From Lachnospiraceae bacterium (GTDB lineage: Bacteria > Bacillota > Clostridia > Lachnospirales > Lachnospiraceae): a stretch of 64,000 nt of DNA. A program made the translations under genes and the position numbers. The first letter of the stretch is position 1; every line of letters starts with the position of its first letter. Where the stretch lies: NCBI GenBank assembly GCA_024687205.1, contig JAILES010000012.1, forward strand, positions 1 to 64,000. Direction: 5' to 3'. This document shows positions 38,570-48,337 of the stretch, in pieces. The notes under the pieces are model-generated. The model saw only the letters and a list, made by a program, of their open reading frames with translations, was not told the DNA's origin and searched no databases.

Positions 38570-39697
38570 ATGCATGAGGAAAGGGTCTATGCAGCAGTAG
38601 ATCTTTCAAACATAAGACATAATATTGCCGAGATCTACAGGCATATAAACGGGCAGAGTAAGATCATGGCCGTGATAAAGGCAGACGGATACGGGCATGG
38701 CGCCATTCGTATAGCAGAAGCCCTGCTTTCTGCCGAAGAAGTCTTCGGTTTTGCGGTGGCGACCATAGACGAGGCACTTGAACTCTGCGCGATGCCTGTA
38801 AAAAAGCCTGTGCTGATACTCGGATACTGTTTCCCTTCAGGCTACAGGGAGGCTGTTGAAAATGATATCAGGCTCACAATCTTTGACAGAAAGAGCGCCG
38901 AGCAGTTAAATGCAGCTGCGGCAGGCCTTGATAAGAAGGCAAAGATACATATCAAGCTGGATACGGGCATGGGCAGGATAGGTATAAAGCCCGACGACGA
39001 GGGACGTGAACTGGTACGTGATATCGCCGGTTTTGAAAACATAGAGATAGAAGGCATATTCACCCATTTTGCCAGGGCGGATGAAGCTGATAAATCCCAC
39101 GCAAAGAAGCAGCTGCAGATATTCAAGGATTTTGTGGAAAGCCTTAAGGACTTCGGAGTAGATATACCTTATCCCCACTGTGCGAACAGTGCTGCGATAA
39201 TGGAGATGCAGGACAGCTGGTTCAAGCTGGTAAGAAGCGGCATCATAACCTACGGTCTCTTACCCTCCGACGAGGTGGAAAAAGGAGATCTCGATCTGAA
39301 ACCCGCCATGGAGATACGTTCCAGTGTTATTTTTGTTAAAGACGTGCCTGCGGGAACGCCGATCAGTTACGGCGGAACCTTTGTAACTCCCATACCTTCC
39401 CGTATAGCAACGGTTTCGGTGGGATATGCGGACGGATATCCCAGAAGCCTTTCAAGCAAAGGTGAGGTGCTGATACGCGGACACAGATACCGTATAGCGG
39501 GACGTGTATGCATGGACCAGATGATGGTGGATATCACCGGAAATACCGATATAGAAGCCGGTGATCCGGTGACCATAGTGGGACGTGACGGGGATGATGA
39601 GATCAGCATGGAAGAATTCGCCGAGATGAGCGGTAGGATCAATTACGAGGCAGTCTGCGATATAGGAAAAAGAGTGCCCCGTGTATATTTATCGTGA
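38570..39697 (+). CDS. alr: alanine racemase
   Basis: AVDLSNIRHNIAEI...KIMAVIKADGYGHGA PLP site; GRVCMDQMMVDIT. Confidence 0.97.
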   Translation: MHEERVYAAVDLSNIRHNIAEIYRHINGQSKIMAVIKADGYGHGAIRIAEALLSAEEVFGFAVATIDEALELCAMPVKKPVLILGYCFPSGYREAVENDIRLTIFDRKSAEQLNAAAAGLDKKAKIHIKLDTGMGRIGIKPDDEGRELVRDIAGFENIEIEGIFTHFARADEADKSHAKKQLQIFKDFVESLKDFGVDIPYPHCANSAAIMEMQDSWFKLVRSGIITYGLLPSDEVEKGDLDLKPAMEIRSSVIFVKDVPAGTPISYGGTFVTPIPSRIATVSVGYADGYPRSLSSKGEVLIRGHRYRIAGRVCMDQMMVDITGNTDIEAGDPVTIVGRDGDDEISMEEFAEMSGRINYEAVCDIGKRVPRVYLS

Positions 39698-39705
39698 GGA
39701 ACAAA

Positions 39706-40515
39706 ATGGGACTATTCGGATTTGGAAAAAAGGATGATACCGACGCGGAACAGGAGATCATCGCAATGGTCAACGAAGGCCAGGAAAACGGTGAGATAGA
39801 ACCTGATGAAGCGGAGATGATCGCAAATATCTTCGAGTATTCGGATAAAGAAGCTGCCGATATCATGATTCACAGAAATCACATACAGGCTTTTGAGGAC
39901 AGCTGCAAGCTGAGGGATGCGATAAGCGAGATACTGAACGGCAGTTTTTCACGTTTTCCCGTATATCATGAAGATCTGGATCATATAATAGGCATACTGC
40001 ACCTGAAGGATGCTTTCAGGATATATTACAATTCGCCCAAGCAGAACCCGCCGTTATCGGATATCAAAGGACTTCTGCGAGAAGCTGATTTCGTGCCGGA
40101 GACCAGGAAGATAGACGAACTCTTCAGACAGATGCAGGAAAACAATGAGCAGATGATCATAGTCGTTGACGAGTACGGACAGACTTCCGGACTCGTGGCT
40201 ATGGAAGACATACTCGAAGAGATCGTCGGAAATATACGTGACGAATATGACGAAGAAAAAGACATGATCGTTGCGGGAGATAACGAACAGACCTTTCTGA
40301 TCGAGGGCCTTGCCAAACTGGAAGATCTGGAGGAAGAACTGGGGATAGATTTCGGCGAGACCCAGACCCAGACCATAAACGGATATCTGATAACCCTGAT
40401 GGAGAAGATACCCGAAGAGGGAGAACACTTTGAAACCTATATAGGCGGTTACCACGTAAGGGTTGAAGAGGTTGAAGACAAGAAAGTCAAGACCGTGAGA
40501 TTCACAAAAGTTTAA
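39706..40515 (+). CDS. CBS-domain CorC/HlyC-type protein without DUF21 membrane domain
   Basis: MIANIFEYSDKEAADIMIHR...ILHLKDAF, VVDEYGQTSGLVAMEDILEEIVGNIRDEYDEE. Confidence 0.88.
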   Translation: MGLFGFGKKDDTDAEQEIIAMVNEGQENGEIEPDEAEMIANIFEYSDKEAADIMIHRNHIQAFEDSCKLRDAISEILNGSFSRFPVYHEDLDHIIGILHLKDAFRIYYNSPKQNPPLSDIKGLLREADFVPETRKIDELFRQMQENNEQMIIVVDEYGQTSGLVAMEDILEEIVGNIRDEYDEEKDMIVAGDNEQTFLIEGLAKLEDLEEELGIDFGETQTQTINGYLITLMEKIPEEGEHFETYIGGYHVRVEEVEDKKVKTVRFTKV

Positions 40516-40518
40516 GGT

Positions 40519-40547
40519 TTGCAATATACATAATATAATGGTAAAAT
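40519..40547 (+). promoter_or_regulatory. predicted promoter TTGCAA-N17-TAAAAT upstream of yebC-like gene
   Basis: Hexamers with 17-bp spacing, RBS AAGGAGG downstream. Confidence 0.55.
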
Positions 40548-40577
40548 ACTATATGTTGTTGATTAAGGAGGAAAAAT

Positions 40578-41309
40578 ATGTCAGGACATTCAAAATTTGC
40601 CAATATCAAGCATAAGAAAGAAAAGAACGATGCCGCTAAAGGCAAGATCTTTACCATACTCGGACGAGAGATCGCGGTTGCAGTAAAAGAGGGCGGTCCG
40701 GACCCGACAAGCAATTATAAGCTTGCAGCAGTCATCGCAAAGGCAAAGGCCAACAATATGCCCAATGACACCATCGACAGAGGTATCAAGAAGGCTTCGG
40801 GTGAGGCCGGAAGCGTTAACTATGAGCATGTAGTATATGAAGGCTACGGACCCGGCGGAACAGCTATCATAGTCGAAGCTCTGACCGACAATAAGAACAG
40901 GGCTGCAGCAAATGTGAGGAACGCATTCACCAAAGGCCAGGGGAGCATTGGAACCCAGGGCTGCGTTTCCTATATGTTTGATACCAAAGGACAGATAATC
41001 ATTGATAAGGAAGAATGTGATCTGGATGCGGACACCCTGATGGAGAAGGCTCTGGATGCCGGTGCGGAGGACTTCAACGAAGAAGAAGACAGCTTTGAGA
41101 TCCTTACCGATCCTGCGGGCTTTGATGAGGTGTTCAAGGCTTTCACAGATGAAGGCATACCCATGGCAAGTGCGGAAGTCACAAGACTTCCCCGGAACTA
41201 TGTGGAACTTACCGATGAGGAAGCAATAAAGAACCTGACCAGGATACTCGATCTTTTGGATGAAGAGGACGATGTTCAGAATGTCTACACGAACTGGGAT
41301 GAAGGCTAA
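40578..41309 (+). CDS. YebC/PmpR-family DNA-binding/translation-related protein
   Basis: MSGHSKFANIKHKKEKNDAAKGKIFTILGREIAVAVKEGGPDPTSNYKL. Confidence 0.96.
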   Translation: MSGHSKFANIKHKKEKNDAAKGKIFTILGREIAVAVKEGGPDPTSNYKLAAVIAKAKANNMPNDTIDRGIKKASGEAGSVNYEHVVYEGYGPGGTAIIVEALTDNKNRAAANVRNAFTKGQGSIGTQGCVSYMFDTKGQIIIDKEECDLDADTLMEKALDAGAEDFNEEEDSFEILTDPAGFDEVFKAFTDEGIPMASAEVTRLPRNYVELTDEEAIKNLTRILDLLDEEDDVQNVYTNWDEG

Positions 41310-42279
41310 ATTAGCCATAGTAGTACCGTGTTATAACGAAGAAGAGATGTTCCCCACAAGCAGGAGCACTCTTTGTGATGTTATAAAGGATCTTGTCCGT
41401 AAAGAAAAGATAAGTGAAGAAAGCTTTGTTCTGTTTGTTAATGACGGCAGTACCGATAAGACCTGGGAGCTGATGAGCGAAGCAGCAGAGAACGGAAGCG
41501 ATGTATGGGCGATCTCACTTACCAAGAACTGCGGCCACCAGTCGGCACTGCTTGCCGGGCTGATGGAGGCAAGAAAGTACGCAGACGTCACGGTTTCCAT
41601 AGATGCGGATCTGCAGGATGATGTGGCTGTCATCGAAGAGATGATAGATCATTATTATGAGGGTTGCGACATAGTATACGGTGTCAGGAGCGGGCGCAAG
41701 ACCGACAGTTTCATGAAGCGCAGCACCGCGCAGTTATATTATAAGCTGCTGGAAAAACTGGGAGTGAAGTCTGTATATAATCATGCCGATTACAGACTGA
41801 TGTCGAAAAGGGCTCTTGACGAGCTTTCAAGATATAAGGAGAGTAATCTCTATCTGCGTGGACTTATACCGCAGCTGGGATTCAGGACTGCGTCGGTTTA
41901 TTACGAGCGAAAAGAAAGGATGGCGGGGCAGTCTAAGTATCCGTTCTCCAAAATGCTGAACCTTGCGATCAACGGTATCACTTCTTTTTCCACCAGACCC
42001 ATAAAAATGGTGATGCATCTGGGACTCTTTGTTATGCTTATATGCTTTGCAGCCGCCATTTATGCCTTTGTATCATATTTTAACGGCGATGTGGAAAAGG
42101 GATGGACGTCGCTGATACTGTCCATCTGGTTTCTCGGAGGCGTGCAGCTGATAAGTTTCGGCATAGTGGGTGAATATATAGGCAGGATATATACTGAAGT
42201 AAAAGGCAGACCTTTGTACAGCATTGAGGAATTCATATCTCACGGAGAGGAGTGCGGAGATGTTCGGGAAAAAGAATAA
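41299..42279 (+). CDS. family 2 glycosyltransferase (GtrB/DPM-like, C-terminal TMs)
   Basis: KLAIVVPCYNEEEMFPTS, FVNDGSTDKTWELM, SIDADLQDD; two C-terminal TM segments. Overlaps the yebC-like gene 3' end. Confidence 0.93.
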   Translation: MKAKLAIVVPCYNEEEMFPTSRSTLCDVIKDLVRKEKISEESFVLFVNDGSTDKTWELMSEAAENGSDVWAISLTKNCGHQSALLAGLMEARKYADVTVSIDADLQDDVAVIEEMIDHYYEGCDIVYGVRSGRKTDSFMKRSTAQLYYKLLEKLGVKSVYNHADYRLMSKRALDELSRYKESNLYLRGLIPQLGFRTASVYYERKERMAGQSKYPFSKMLNLAINGITSFSTRPIKMVMHLGLFVMLICFAAAIYAFVSYFNGDVEKGWTSLILSIWFLGGVQLISFGIVGEYIGRIYTEVKGRPLYSIEEFISHGEECGDVREKE

Positions 42280-42976
42280 ACCTACCATAGACCTTCAGGA
42301 AGATAAAGAAAGACAGGAAAGAGAGCTTGCTGCTCTTGAAGCTTCGCTTGAGTTTTTGAAAAGACCTGCAAAACCTGCAGAGAATGAGGAACAGGACAGC
42401 GGGGACGGATCGGGCTCCGGGAATGTTTCCATGGCAGACAAGGCCAGAGCGCAGAAATTCGGAAGACGCATGGATTATAAGACTGCAGTGGTTAAACGCG
42501 GCAGTAATAATGAGGAAGGCGGGGAGACAGCGAACGAAGAGAATGAGAATGCAGCTGCTCCGGAAAAAACGGAAGAAAGTGCTCCCGCTGCAAATGAAGA
42601 AGCAACTGTCATCATGACAGCGGAAGCTGAGCCGGAAAAGGCAGAAGAGCCTGTGGCTGAAGTAAAGCCGGAAGAAGCTAAAGAAGAAAAGACAGTCGCA
42701 GAGGAAAGTCCTGCTGTTGAAAATACAGTATCAGCCGAAAGTGAAACTGCAGAAAAGGCTGAAAAAGAAGAAGTCGCGGAAGGCGGGCTTATCATAGCAG
42801 AAGCCCCCGTGCCCGTTACCGGTGAGGAAGAAGAGCCGAAACTCATAGAGAATCCGCTTCCTGCACCGAAGAAACATGTACCTAAGGAAATGGATTTTGA
42901 TCTGGAACCCGATGCCGATCAGCTGCATTTTGATGTGGTCGACATGAAGGGAAAAGATTTTTTCGATATAGAATGA
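42260..42976 (+). CDS. acidic, low-complexity hypothetical protein
   Basis: MFGKKNKPTIDLQEDKERQERELAALEASLEFLKRP...; Glu/Ala/Lys-rich; directly upstream of ftsK-like gene. Confidence 0.7.
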   Translation: MFGKKNKPTIDLQEDKERQERELAALEASLEFLKRPAKPAENEEQDSGDGSGSGNVSMADKARAQKFGRRMDYKTAVVKRGSNNEEGGETANEENENAAAPEKTEESAPAANEEATVIMTAEAEPEKAEEPVAEVKPEEAKEEKTVAEESPAVENTVSAESETAEKAEKEEVAEGGLIIAEAPVPVTGEEEEPKLIENPLPAPKKHVPKEMDFDLEPDADQLHFDVVDMKGKDFFDIE

Positions 42977-43006
42977 CCTTAAGATCATTGATAAAGAGGT
43001 AAAAGA

Positions 43007-45796
43007 TTGGCATCAGGCAGTACCGGAAACAGAAAAAGGAAGAGTACGGCAAATACCCGAAGAACGAGTACTACCGGGAAAGGAAGTACTACAAGATCAA
43101 GGAGTAGCAGAGCCAAAAAGAGTACCCAACGGAGTAATGCAGGTGATAAGGAGTTTTTTGATAAAATACTGTACCTGGCGTTATTTTGTGTTATCCTCAT
43201 TATCTTTTTATGTGTTACGGGATTGATCGGAGGAGCCTTCGGGCCCGGACTTAAAACTTTTTTTGTGGGTATCTTCGGCCTTCCGGCATATGTCCTGCCT
43301 CTGGGCATCATGGTATATATGGTCTATCATGCCCTCGGAGGTAAAGCACCCGCGAGACTTAAAATAATCTCAACAGTCTTCATCATACTCTGCACGGGTA
43401 TGCTGATGGCTTTTTTTGCGGGGACGGATTTTGAAGCGCTGCTTTCGGATAAAGGCGGCCGTGTTAAGGCTTTATATGAAATGCAGAGCGGCGGCGGCGC
43501 TTTTTTCGGACTGCCGGCCCTGCTTTTTTTCAGCCTTTTCGGTAAAGCCGGTTCCTACATCATACTTTTTATAATATTGCTGATAGCCATACTTTTGTTC
43601 ATGGGAAGAACGGTTATCGCTTCTTTCTTTGATATGACAAGAGAGCTGGGAGAGCGCATAGCCGATGACAGGGAAGAAAGAAGGATAAGGGCGGAGGAAC
43701 TTAAGGAACAGCAGGAAGAAGAGCCTGAGTACTATGATGAGGAAGATGATCCCGGAAGTGCAGAAGAATTTGACCGCCGCAGGGAGAATGCAAGAAACAG
43801 GAAATTCTCCAGAGATATGATGAACACCCAGGATGAGAAGAGACGGCGCAGGGAAGAAAAGGAACTTCGAAGAAGAGAAGAGCTTGAGAGAAAAGATGAC
43901 GAGCGCATTCTCAGTACTTCGGGCAACAAACGTAAGAATATAAAGCTTGATCAGGATGATGACGGAAGAGGCAGTCTCGATGACATTCACGAGATCACAC
44001 TTCTTTCGGACACACAGAAACTCCTGTTTCAGCAGGAAGCACATATACAGGATGAGATGATCGAACTGACCGGTGATCTCAGTGAAGTGGGAGAATTGCT
44101 GCCGCCGCCGGATGCTTTCGGCAAGACAGCAGCGGCTGAAGAGATAAAGCCCACGGAGGATGAACTGCCCCCTGAAGTGGTTTTTAAGGATGAACCTGAA
44201 GAGAAGCCGCTTGTCACAGCGGAAGTTGACAAAGCCTTACTGAGCAATATGCCTACTCCGGTTACCGAAAGAAGCCATAAGACCGAAGATACGGGAAGCA
44301 TTAAAACCCTTCAGAAAAAGAAAAGCGGTAAATATACGGCGCCCCCGCTGGATCTGCTTGAGAAGAATCCGGGAAATAAGGGAGGCGACAGTGACGAACA
44401 GCTGCAGGATACCGCAAGGCAGCTGCAGCAGACACTGGCAAGCTTCGGTGTCAATGTGGAGATAAGCGAGATAAGCCAGGGACCTGCGGTAACCAGATTT
44501 GAACTGCAGCTTCCTCCCGGAGTAAAAGTTAATAAGATAGTGAATCTTGCGGACGATCTGAAACTCAGCCTCGCGGCCCAGGATATACGTATAGAAGCTC
44601 CTATACCCGGTAAGCCGGCGGTGGGCGTGGAAGTGCCCAATAAGGAAAGAAAGAGCGTTCATATCCGCGAACTGCTGGAATCAAGGGAGTTCAGAAAGGC
44701 AGAGTCCAAGATCTCCTATGTGGTAGGTAAAGACATAAGCGGACAGACCATCATCTCCGATATAGCGAAGATGCCGCATATGCTGATTGCCGGTTCCACA
44801 GGTTCGGGCAAGAGTGTGTTCACCAATTCCATAATACTCAGCATACTTTACAAGGCCGAACCCAAGGAAGTAAAACTGATACTTATCGATCCCAAGATAG
44901 TGGAGTTTTCTGTATATAACGGGATACCCCATCTCCTATGTCCGGTAGTGACGGATCCCAGACAGGCAAGCTCTGCATTGGCATGGGCCGTAGCCGAAAT
45001 GTCTAAGAGATATAAGCTCTTCGCCGACAAAAATGTCAGAGCGATAAAGGCTTATAACGAACTGGATGAGATAAGCGAAGAAGAAAAGCTGCCACAGATA
45101 GTCATAATAGTCGACGAGCTTGCAGACCTGATGATGGTTGCATCTAAGGAAGTGGAAGAGAGCATCTGCCGCCTGGCCCAGCTTGCGAGAGCTGCCGGCA
45201 TACATCTGGTGATCGCTACCCAGCGTCCCAGCGTGGATGTAATCACCGGCCTGATCAAGGCAAACATGCCGAGCCGCGTGGGCTTAAAGGTATCCAGCGG
45301 TATAGACAGCCGTACCATACTGGATATGGTAGGTGCAGAGAGACTTTTGGGTAACGGAGATATGCTCTTCTATCCCCAGGGAATACCCAAGCCCATAAGA
45401 GTGCAGGGTGCCTTTGTTACCGATACCGAAGTACAGAGGGTCGTAGATTTCCTGAAGTCCCAGAGCGGTGATGAGGTATATGACGAAGAGATAGTGGAGC
45501 AGATAAACAATATGCCGGTATCAGACAAGAAGCAGGCTGCCGATGAGGATGGTGATGCGGCCGGCGGAAGCGATACTGACAGCTATTACGCGGAAGCCTG
45601 CAGATTCGTGGCCGAGAAAGATAAAGCATCCACCAGCATGATACAGAGAGTGTTCAAGGTGGGCTTCAACAGAGCCGCAAGAATGCTGGATAAGATGGAA
45701 AAAGACGGTATAGTGGGACCTGAAGACGGGACAAAACCCAGAAAGATACTGAAATCCAAAGAAGAGATAGAGAACTATCTCCAAGGTTTAGGTTAA
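43007..45796 (+). CDS. ftsK: DNA translocase FtsK/SpoIIIE
   Basis: TTG start; four TM segments; [25 protein letters not shown] Walker A; C-terminal winged-helix gamma domain. Confidence 0.96.
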   Translation: MASGSTGNRKRKSTANTRRTSTTGKGSTTRSRSSRAKKSTQRSNAGDKEFFDKILYLALFCVILIIFLCVTGLIGGAFGPGLKTFFVGIFGLPAYVLPLGIMVYMVYHALGGKAPARLKIISTVFIILCTGMLMAFFAGTDFEALLSDKGGRVKALYEMQSGGGAFFGLPALLFFSLFGKAGSYIILFIILLIAILLFMGRTVIASFFDMTRELGERIADDREERRIRAEELKEQQEEEPEYYDEEDDPGSAEEFDRRRENARNRKFSRDMMNTQDEKRRRREEKELRRREELERKDDERILSTSGNKRKNIKLDQDDDGRGSLDDIHEITLLSDTQKLLFQQEAHIQDEMIELTGDLSEVGELLPPPDAFGKTAAAEEIKPTEDELPPEVVFKDEPEEKPLVTAEVDKALLSNMPTPVTERSHKTEDTGSIKTLQKKKSGKYTAPPLDLLEKNPGNKGGDSDEQLQDTARQLQQTLASFGVNVEISEISQGPAVTRFELQLPPGVKVNKIVNLADDLKLSLAAQDIRIEAPIPGKPAVGVEVPNKERKSVHIRELLESREFRKAESKISYVVGKDISGQTIISDIAKMPHMLIAGSTGSGKSVFTNSIILSILYKAEPKEVKLILIDPKIVEFSVYNGIPHLLCPVVTDPRQASSALAWAVAEMSKRYKLFADKNVRAIKAYNELDEISEEEKLPQIVIIVDELADLMMVASKEVEESICRLAQLARAAGIHLVIATQRPSVDVITGLIKANMPSRVGLKVSSGIDSRTILDMVGAERLLGNGDMLFYPQGIPKPIRVQGAFVTDTEVQRVVDFLKSQSGDEVYDEEIVEQINNMPVSDKKQAADEDGDAAGGSDTDSYYAEACRFVAEKDKASTSMIQRVFKVGFNRAARMLDKMEKDGIVGPEDGTKPRKILKSKEEIENYLQGLG

Positions 45797-45806
45797 GGAG
45801 GGCAGA

Positions 45807-47474
45807 ATGAAGAGTGATATCGAAATAGCTCAGGAAGCCAGGATGCTTCCGATCACCGAAGTGGCAGCGGCAGCCGGAATACCGGAGGATGCCCTTGAAC
45901 TCTACGGAAAATATAAGGCTAAACTTTCTCCGGAATACCTTGAAAGCCTTAAGAAAAATAAGGCAGGCAAGCTGATCCTGGTCACTGCCATCAATCCCAC
46001 ACCTGCGGGAGAGGGAAAGACTACTATAAGCGTTGGCTTAAGTCAGGCTTTTGCAAAGCGCGGGAAGAAAGCAGTGCTTGCGCTGCGTGAACCTTCACTG
46101 GGGCCCTGCTTCGGTGTAAAGGGCGGAGCCGCAGGCGGCGGCTATGCCCAGGTGGTTCCGATGGAAGAGATCAATCTTCATTTTACCGGAGACTTTCATG
46201 CCATAACTTCCGCAAACAATCTGCTGGCGGCTATGATCGATAACCACATTCAGCAGGGAAACGAACTGAAGATAGATCTGCGCCGCATACTCTGGAAACG
46301 CTGCGTGGATATGAATGACAGAGTGCTCAGAAATGTGGTAGTGGGCATGGGAAGCAAGAATGACGGTTTTGTCAGGGAGGATCATTTCCAAATAACCGTT
46401 GCCAGTGAGATCATGGCTATACTATGCCTCTCAAGGGATCTGAAGGATCTGAAGAAGCGACTTTCCGAGATCATAGTTGCATACGATCTGGAAGGCAAAG
46501 CAGTAAGAGCAGGTGAGCTCGGAGCGGTCGGAGCCATGACGGCTCTTCTTAAGGATGCCATGAGGCCTAATCTGGTACAGACTCTCGAACACACACCGGT
46601 ACTCATACACGGAGGTCCCTTTGCAAACATCGCGCACGGCTGCAACAGTATAATAGCAACCGAAGCAGCAAGACATATGGCAGATTACTGCGTGACCGAG
46701 GCAGGTTTCGGTGCCGATCTGGGTGCAGAAAAATTCCTGGATATAAAGTGCAGGAAAGCAGGCTTCAATCCTGATGCAGTGGTTATAGTTGCAACCATAA
46801 GAGCCTTAAAGTATAACGGCGGCGTACCCAAGACGGAACTGGCAAACGAGAATATCGAAGCCCTCACCAAGGGAAGCGCTAACCTGAAGAAACATATAGA
46901 GAACATGCAGTCTTACGGGCTGCCGGTAGTAGTCACGATAAACCGTTTTGCCCAGGATACCGATGCTGAGATAGAAGCCCTTAAGAATATCTGTGCCGGC
47001 TGCGGCGTACCTTTCACCGTATCCGAGGTATTTACCAAAGGCGGAGACGGAGCCGTTGAACTGGTTGATGAGCTTGTAAAGCTTACCGAAAAAGCTCCGG
47101 ACTTCAAGCCTCTTTACGAGGACAGTCTTCCTCTTAAAGAAAAGATAGAGACCATAGCAAAGAAGATCTACGGAGCTGACGGAGCGGACTTTTCGAAGGA
47201 AGCTCTTACGGAGCTTGACAGGCTTGAAAAAGAAGGCTTCGGAAATCTCCCGGTCTGTATGGCCAAAACCCAGTATTCTCTTTCCGATGATCCGAAGAAG
47301 CTCGGACGTCCGGAGAATTACAGGATAATGGTCCGTGAGGTATATATATCTGCAGGCGCAGGTTTTGTGGTAGCCATAAGCGGCAGCATAATGACAATGC
47401 CCGGACTGCCCGCAAAGCCGGCTGCACTGTGTATAGATGTAGATGATAACGGAAACATAACAGGATTGTTTTAA
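45807..47474 (+). CDS. fhs: formate--tetrahydrofolate ligase
   Basis: [61 protein letters not shown]. Confidence 0.98.
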   Translation: MKSDIEIAQEARMLPITEVAAAAGIPEDALELYGKYKAKLSPEYLESLKKNKAGKLILVTAINPTPAGEGKTTISVGLSQAFAKRGKKAVLALREPSLGPCFGVKGGAAGGGYAQVVPMEEINLHFTGDFHAITSANNLLAAMIDNHIQQGNELKIDLRRILWKRCVDMNDRVLRNVVVGMGSKNDGFVREDHFQITVASEIMAILCLSRDLKDLKKRLSEIIVAYDLEGKAVRAGELGAVGAMTALLKDAMRPNLVQTLEHTPVLIHGGPFANIAHGCNSIIATEAARHMADYCVTEAGFGADLGAEKFLDIKCRKAGFNPDAVVIVATIRALKYNGGVPKTELANENIEALTKGSANLKKHIENMQSYGLPVVVTINRFAQDTDAEIEALKNICAGCGVPFTVSEVFTKGGDGAVELVDELVKLTEKAPDFKPLYEDSLPLKEKIETIAKKIYGADGADFSKEALTELDRLEKEGFGNLPVCMAKTQYSLSDDPKKLGRPENYRIMVREVYISAGAGFVVAISGSIMTMPGLPAKPAALCIDVDDNGNITGLF

Positions 47475-47493
47475 GCATATCAGGAGGGAAAAG

Positions 47494-48336
47494 ATGGCAA
47501 CACTTATTGACGGAAAAAGAATATCACAGGAGATCAAAGATGAGCTGAAGGAAAAGGCCGCAAGCCTTAAGGCTGAAGGAAAAGAAGCCTGTCTTGCAGT
47601 AATACTTGTGGGTGAAGACCCGGCTTCAAAGGTTTATGTGGGCAACAAGAAGAAAGCCTGCGAATATATAGGCATACGTTCCGAATCCTATGAACTGCCC
47701 GAGAGTACCTCACAGGCTGAACTGCTTGAACTGATAGAAAGACTTAACGCCGACGCTAAGGTAAACGGCATACTCGTACAGTTGCCGGTTCCCAAACATA
47801 TCGATGAAAAAGCGGTGATCAGAAGCATATCACCTGCTAAGGATGTTGACGGTTTCCATCCCGAGAACGTGGGGGCTCTGCTGATAGGGGAAAAGGGCTT
47901 TGTTTCCTGTACTCCGGCCGGTGTCATTGAACTGCTGAAGAGATCGGGGATAAGCATCGAAGGAAAAGAATGTGTGGTGATAGGCCGCAGCAATATAGTC
48001 GGAAAACCCATGGGAGTACTGTTGCTTAGAGAGAACGGCACCGTTACGATATGCCATTCCAGAACACAGGACCTTAAGAACGTATGTAAGCGTGCTGATA
48101 TACTTGTGGCAGCCGTAGGCAAGCCCAAGATGATCAACCGCGAATATATCAAAGAGGGGGCAGTAGTGATCGATGTAGGCATCCACAGAATGGAAAACGG
48201 CAAGCTCTGCGGTGATGTGGATTTTGACGATGTGGAGGATATGGTCAGCGCCATCACTCCGGTACCCGGAGGTGTAGGCCCCATGACCATCGCAATGCTT
48301 ATGAAAAACTGTATGGAGTCTGTAGAAGAGTCATAA
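47494..48336 (+). CDS. folD: methylenetetrahydrofolate dehydrogenase/cyclohydrolase
   Basis: LVGEDPASKVYVGNKKKACEYIGI, VVIGRSNIVGKPMGVLLL, TPVPGGVGPMTIAMLM. Confidence 0.98.
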   Translation: MATLIDGKRISQEIKDELKEKAASLKAEGKEACLAVILVGEDPASKVYVGNKKKACEYIGIRSESYELPESTSQAELLELIERLNADAKVNGILVQLPVPKHIDEKAVIRSISPAKDVDGFHPENVGALLIGEKGFVSCTPAGVIELLKRSGISIEGKECVVIGRSNIVGKPMGVLLLRENGTVTICHSRTQDLKNVCKRADILVAAVGKPKMINREYIKEGAVVIDVGIHRMENGKLCGDVDFDDVEDMVSAITPVPGGVGPMTIAMLMKNCMESVEES

Positions 48337-48337
48337 T

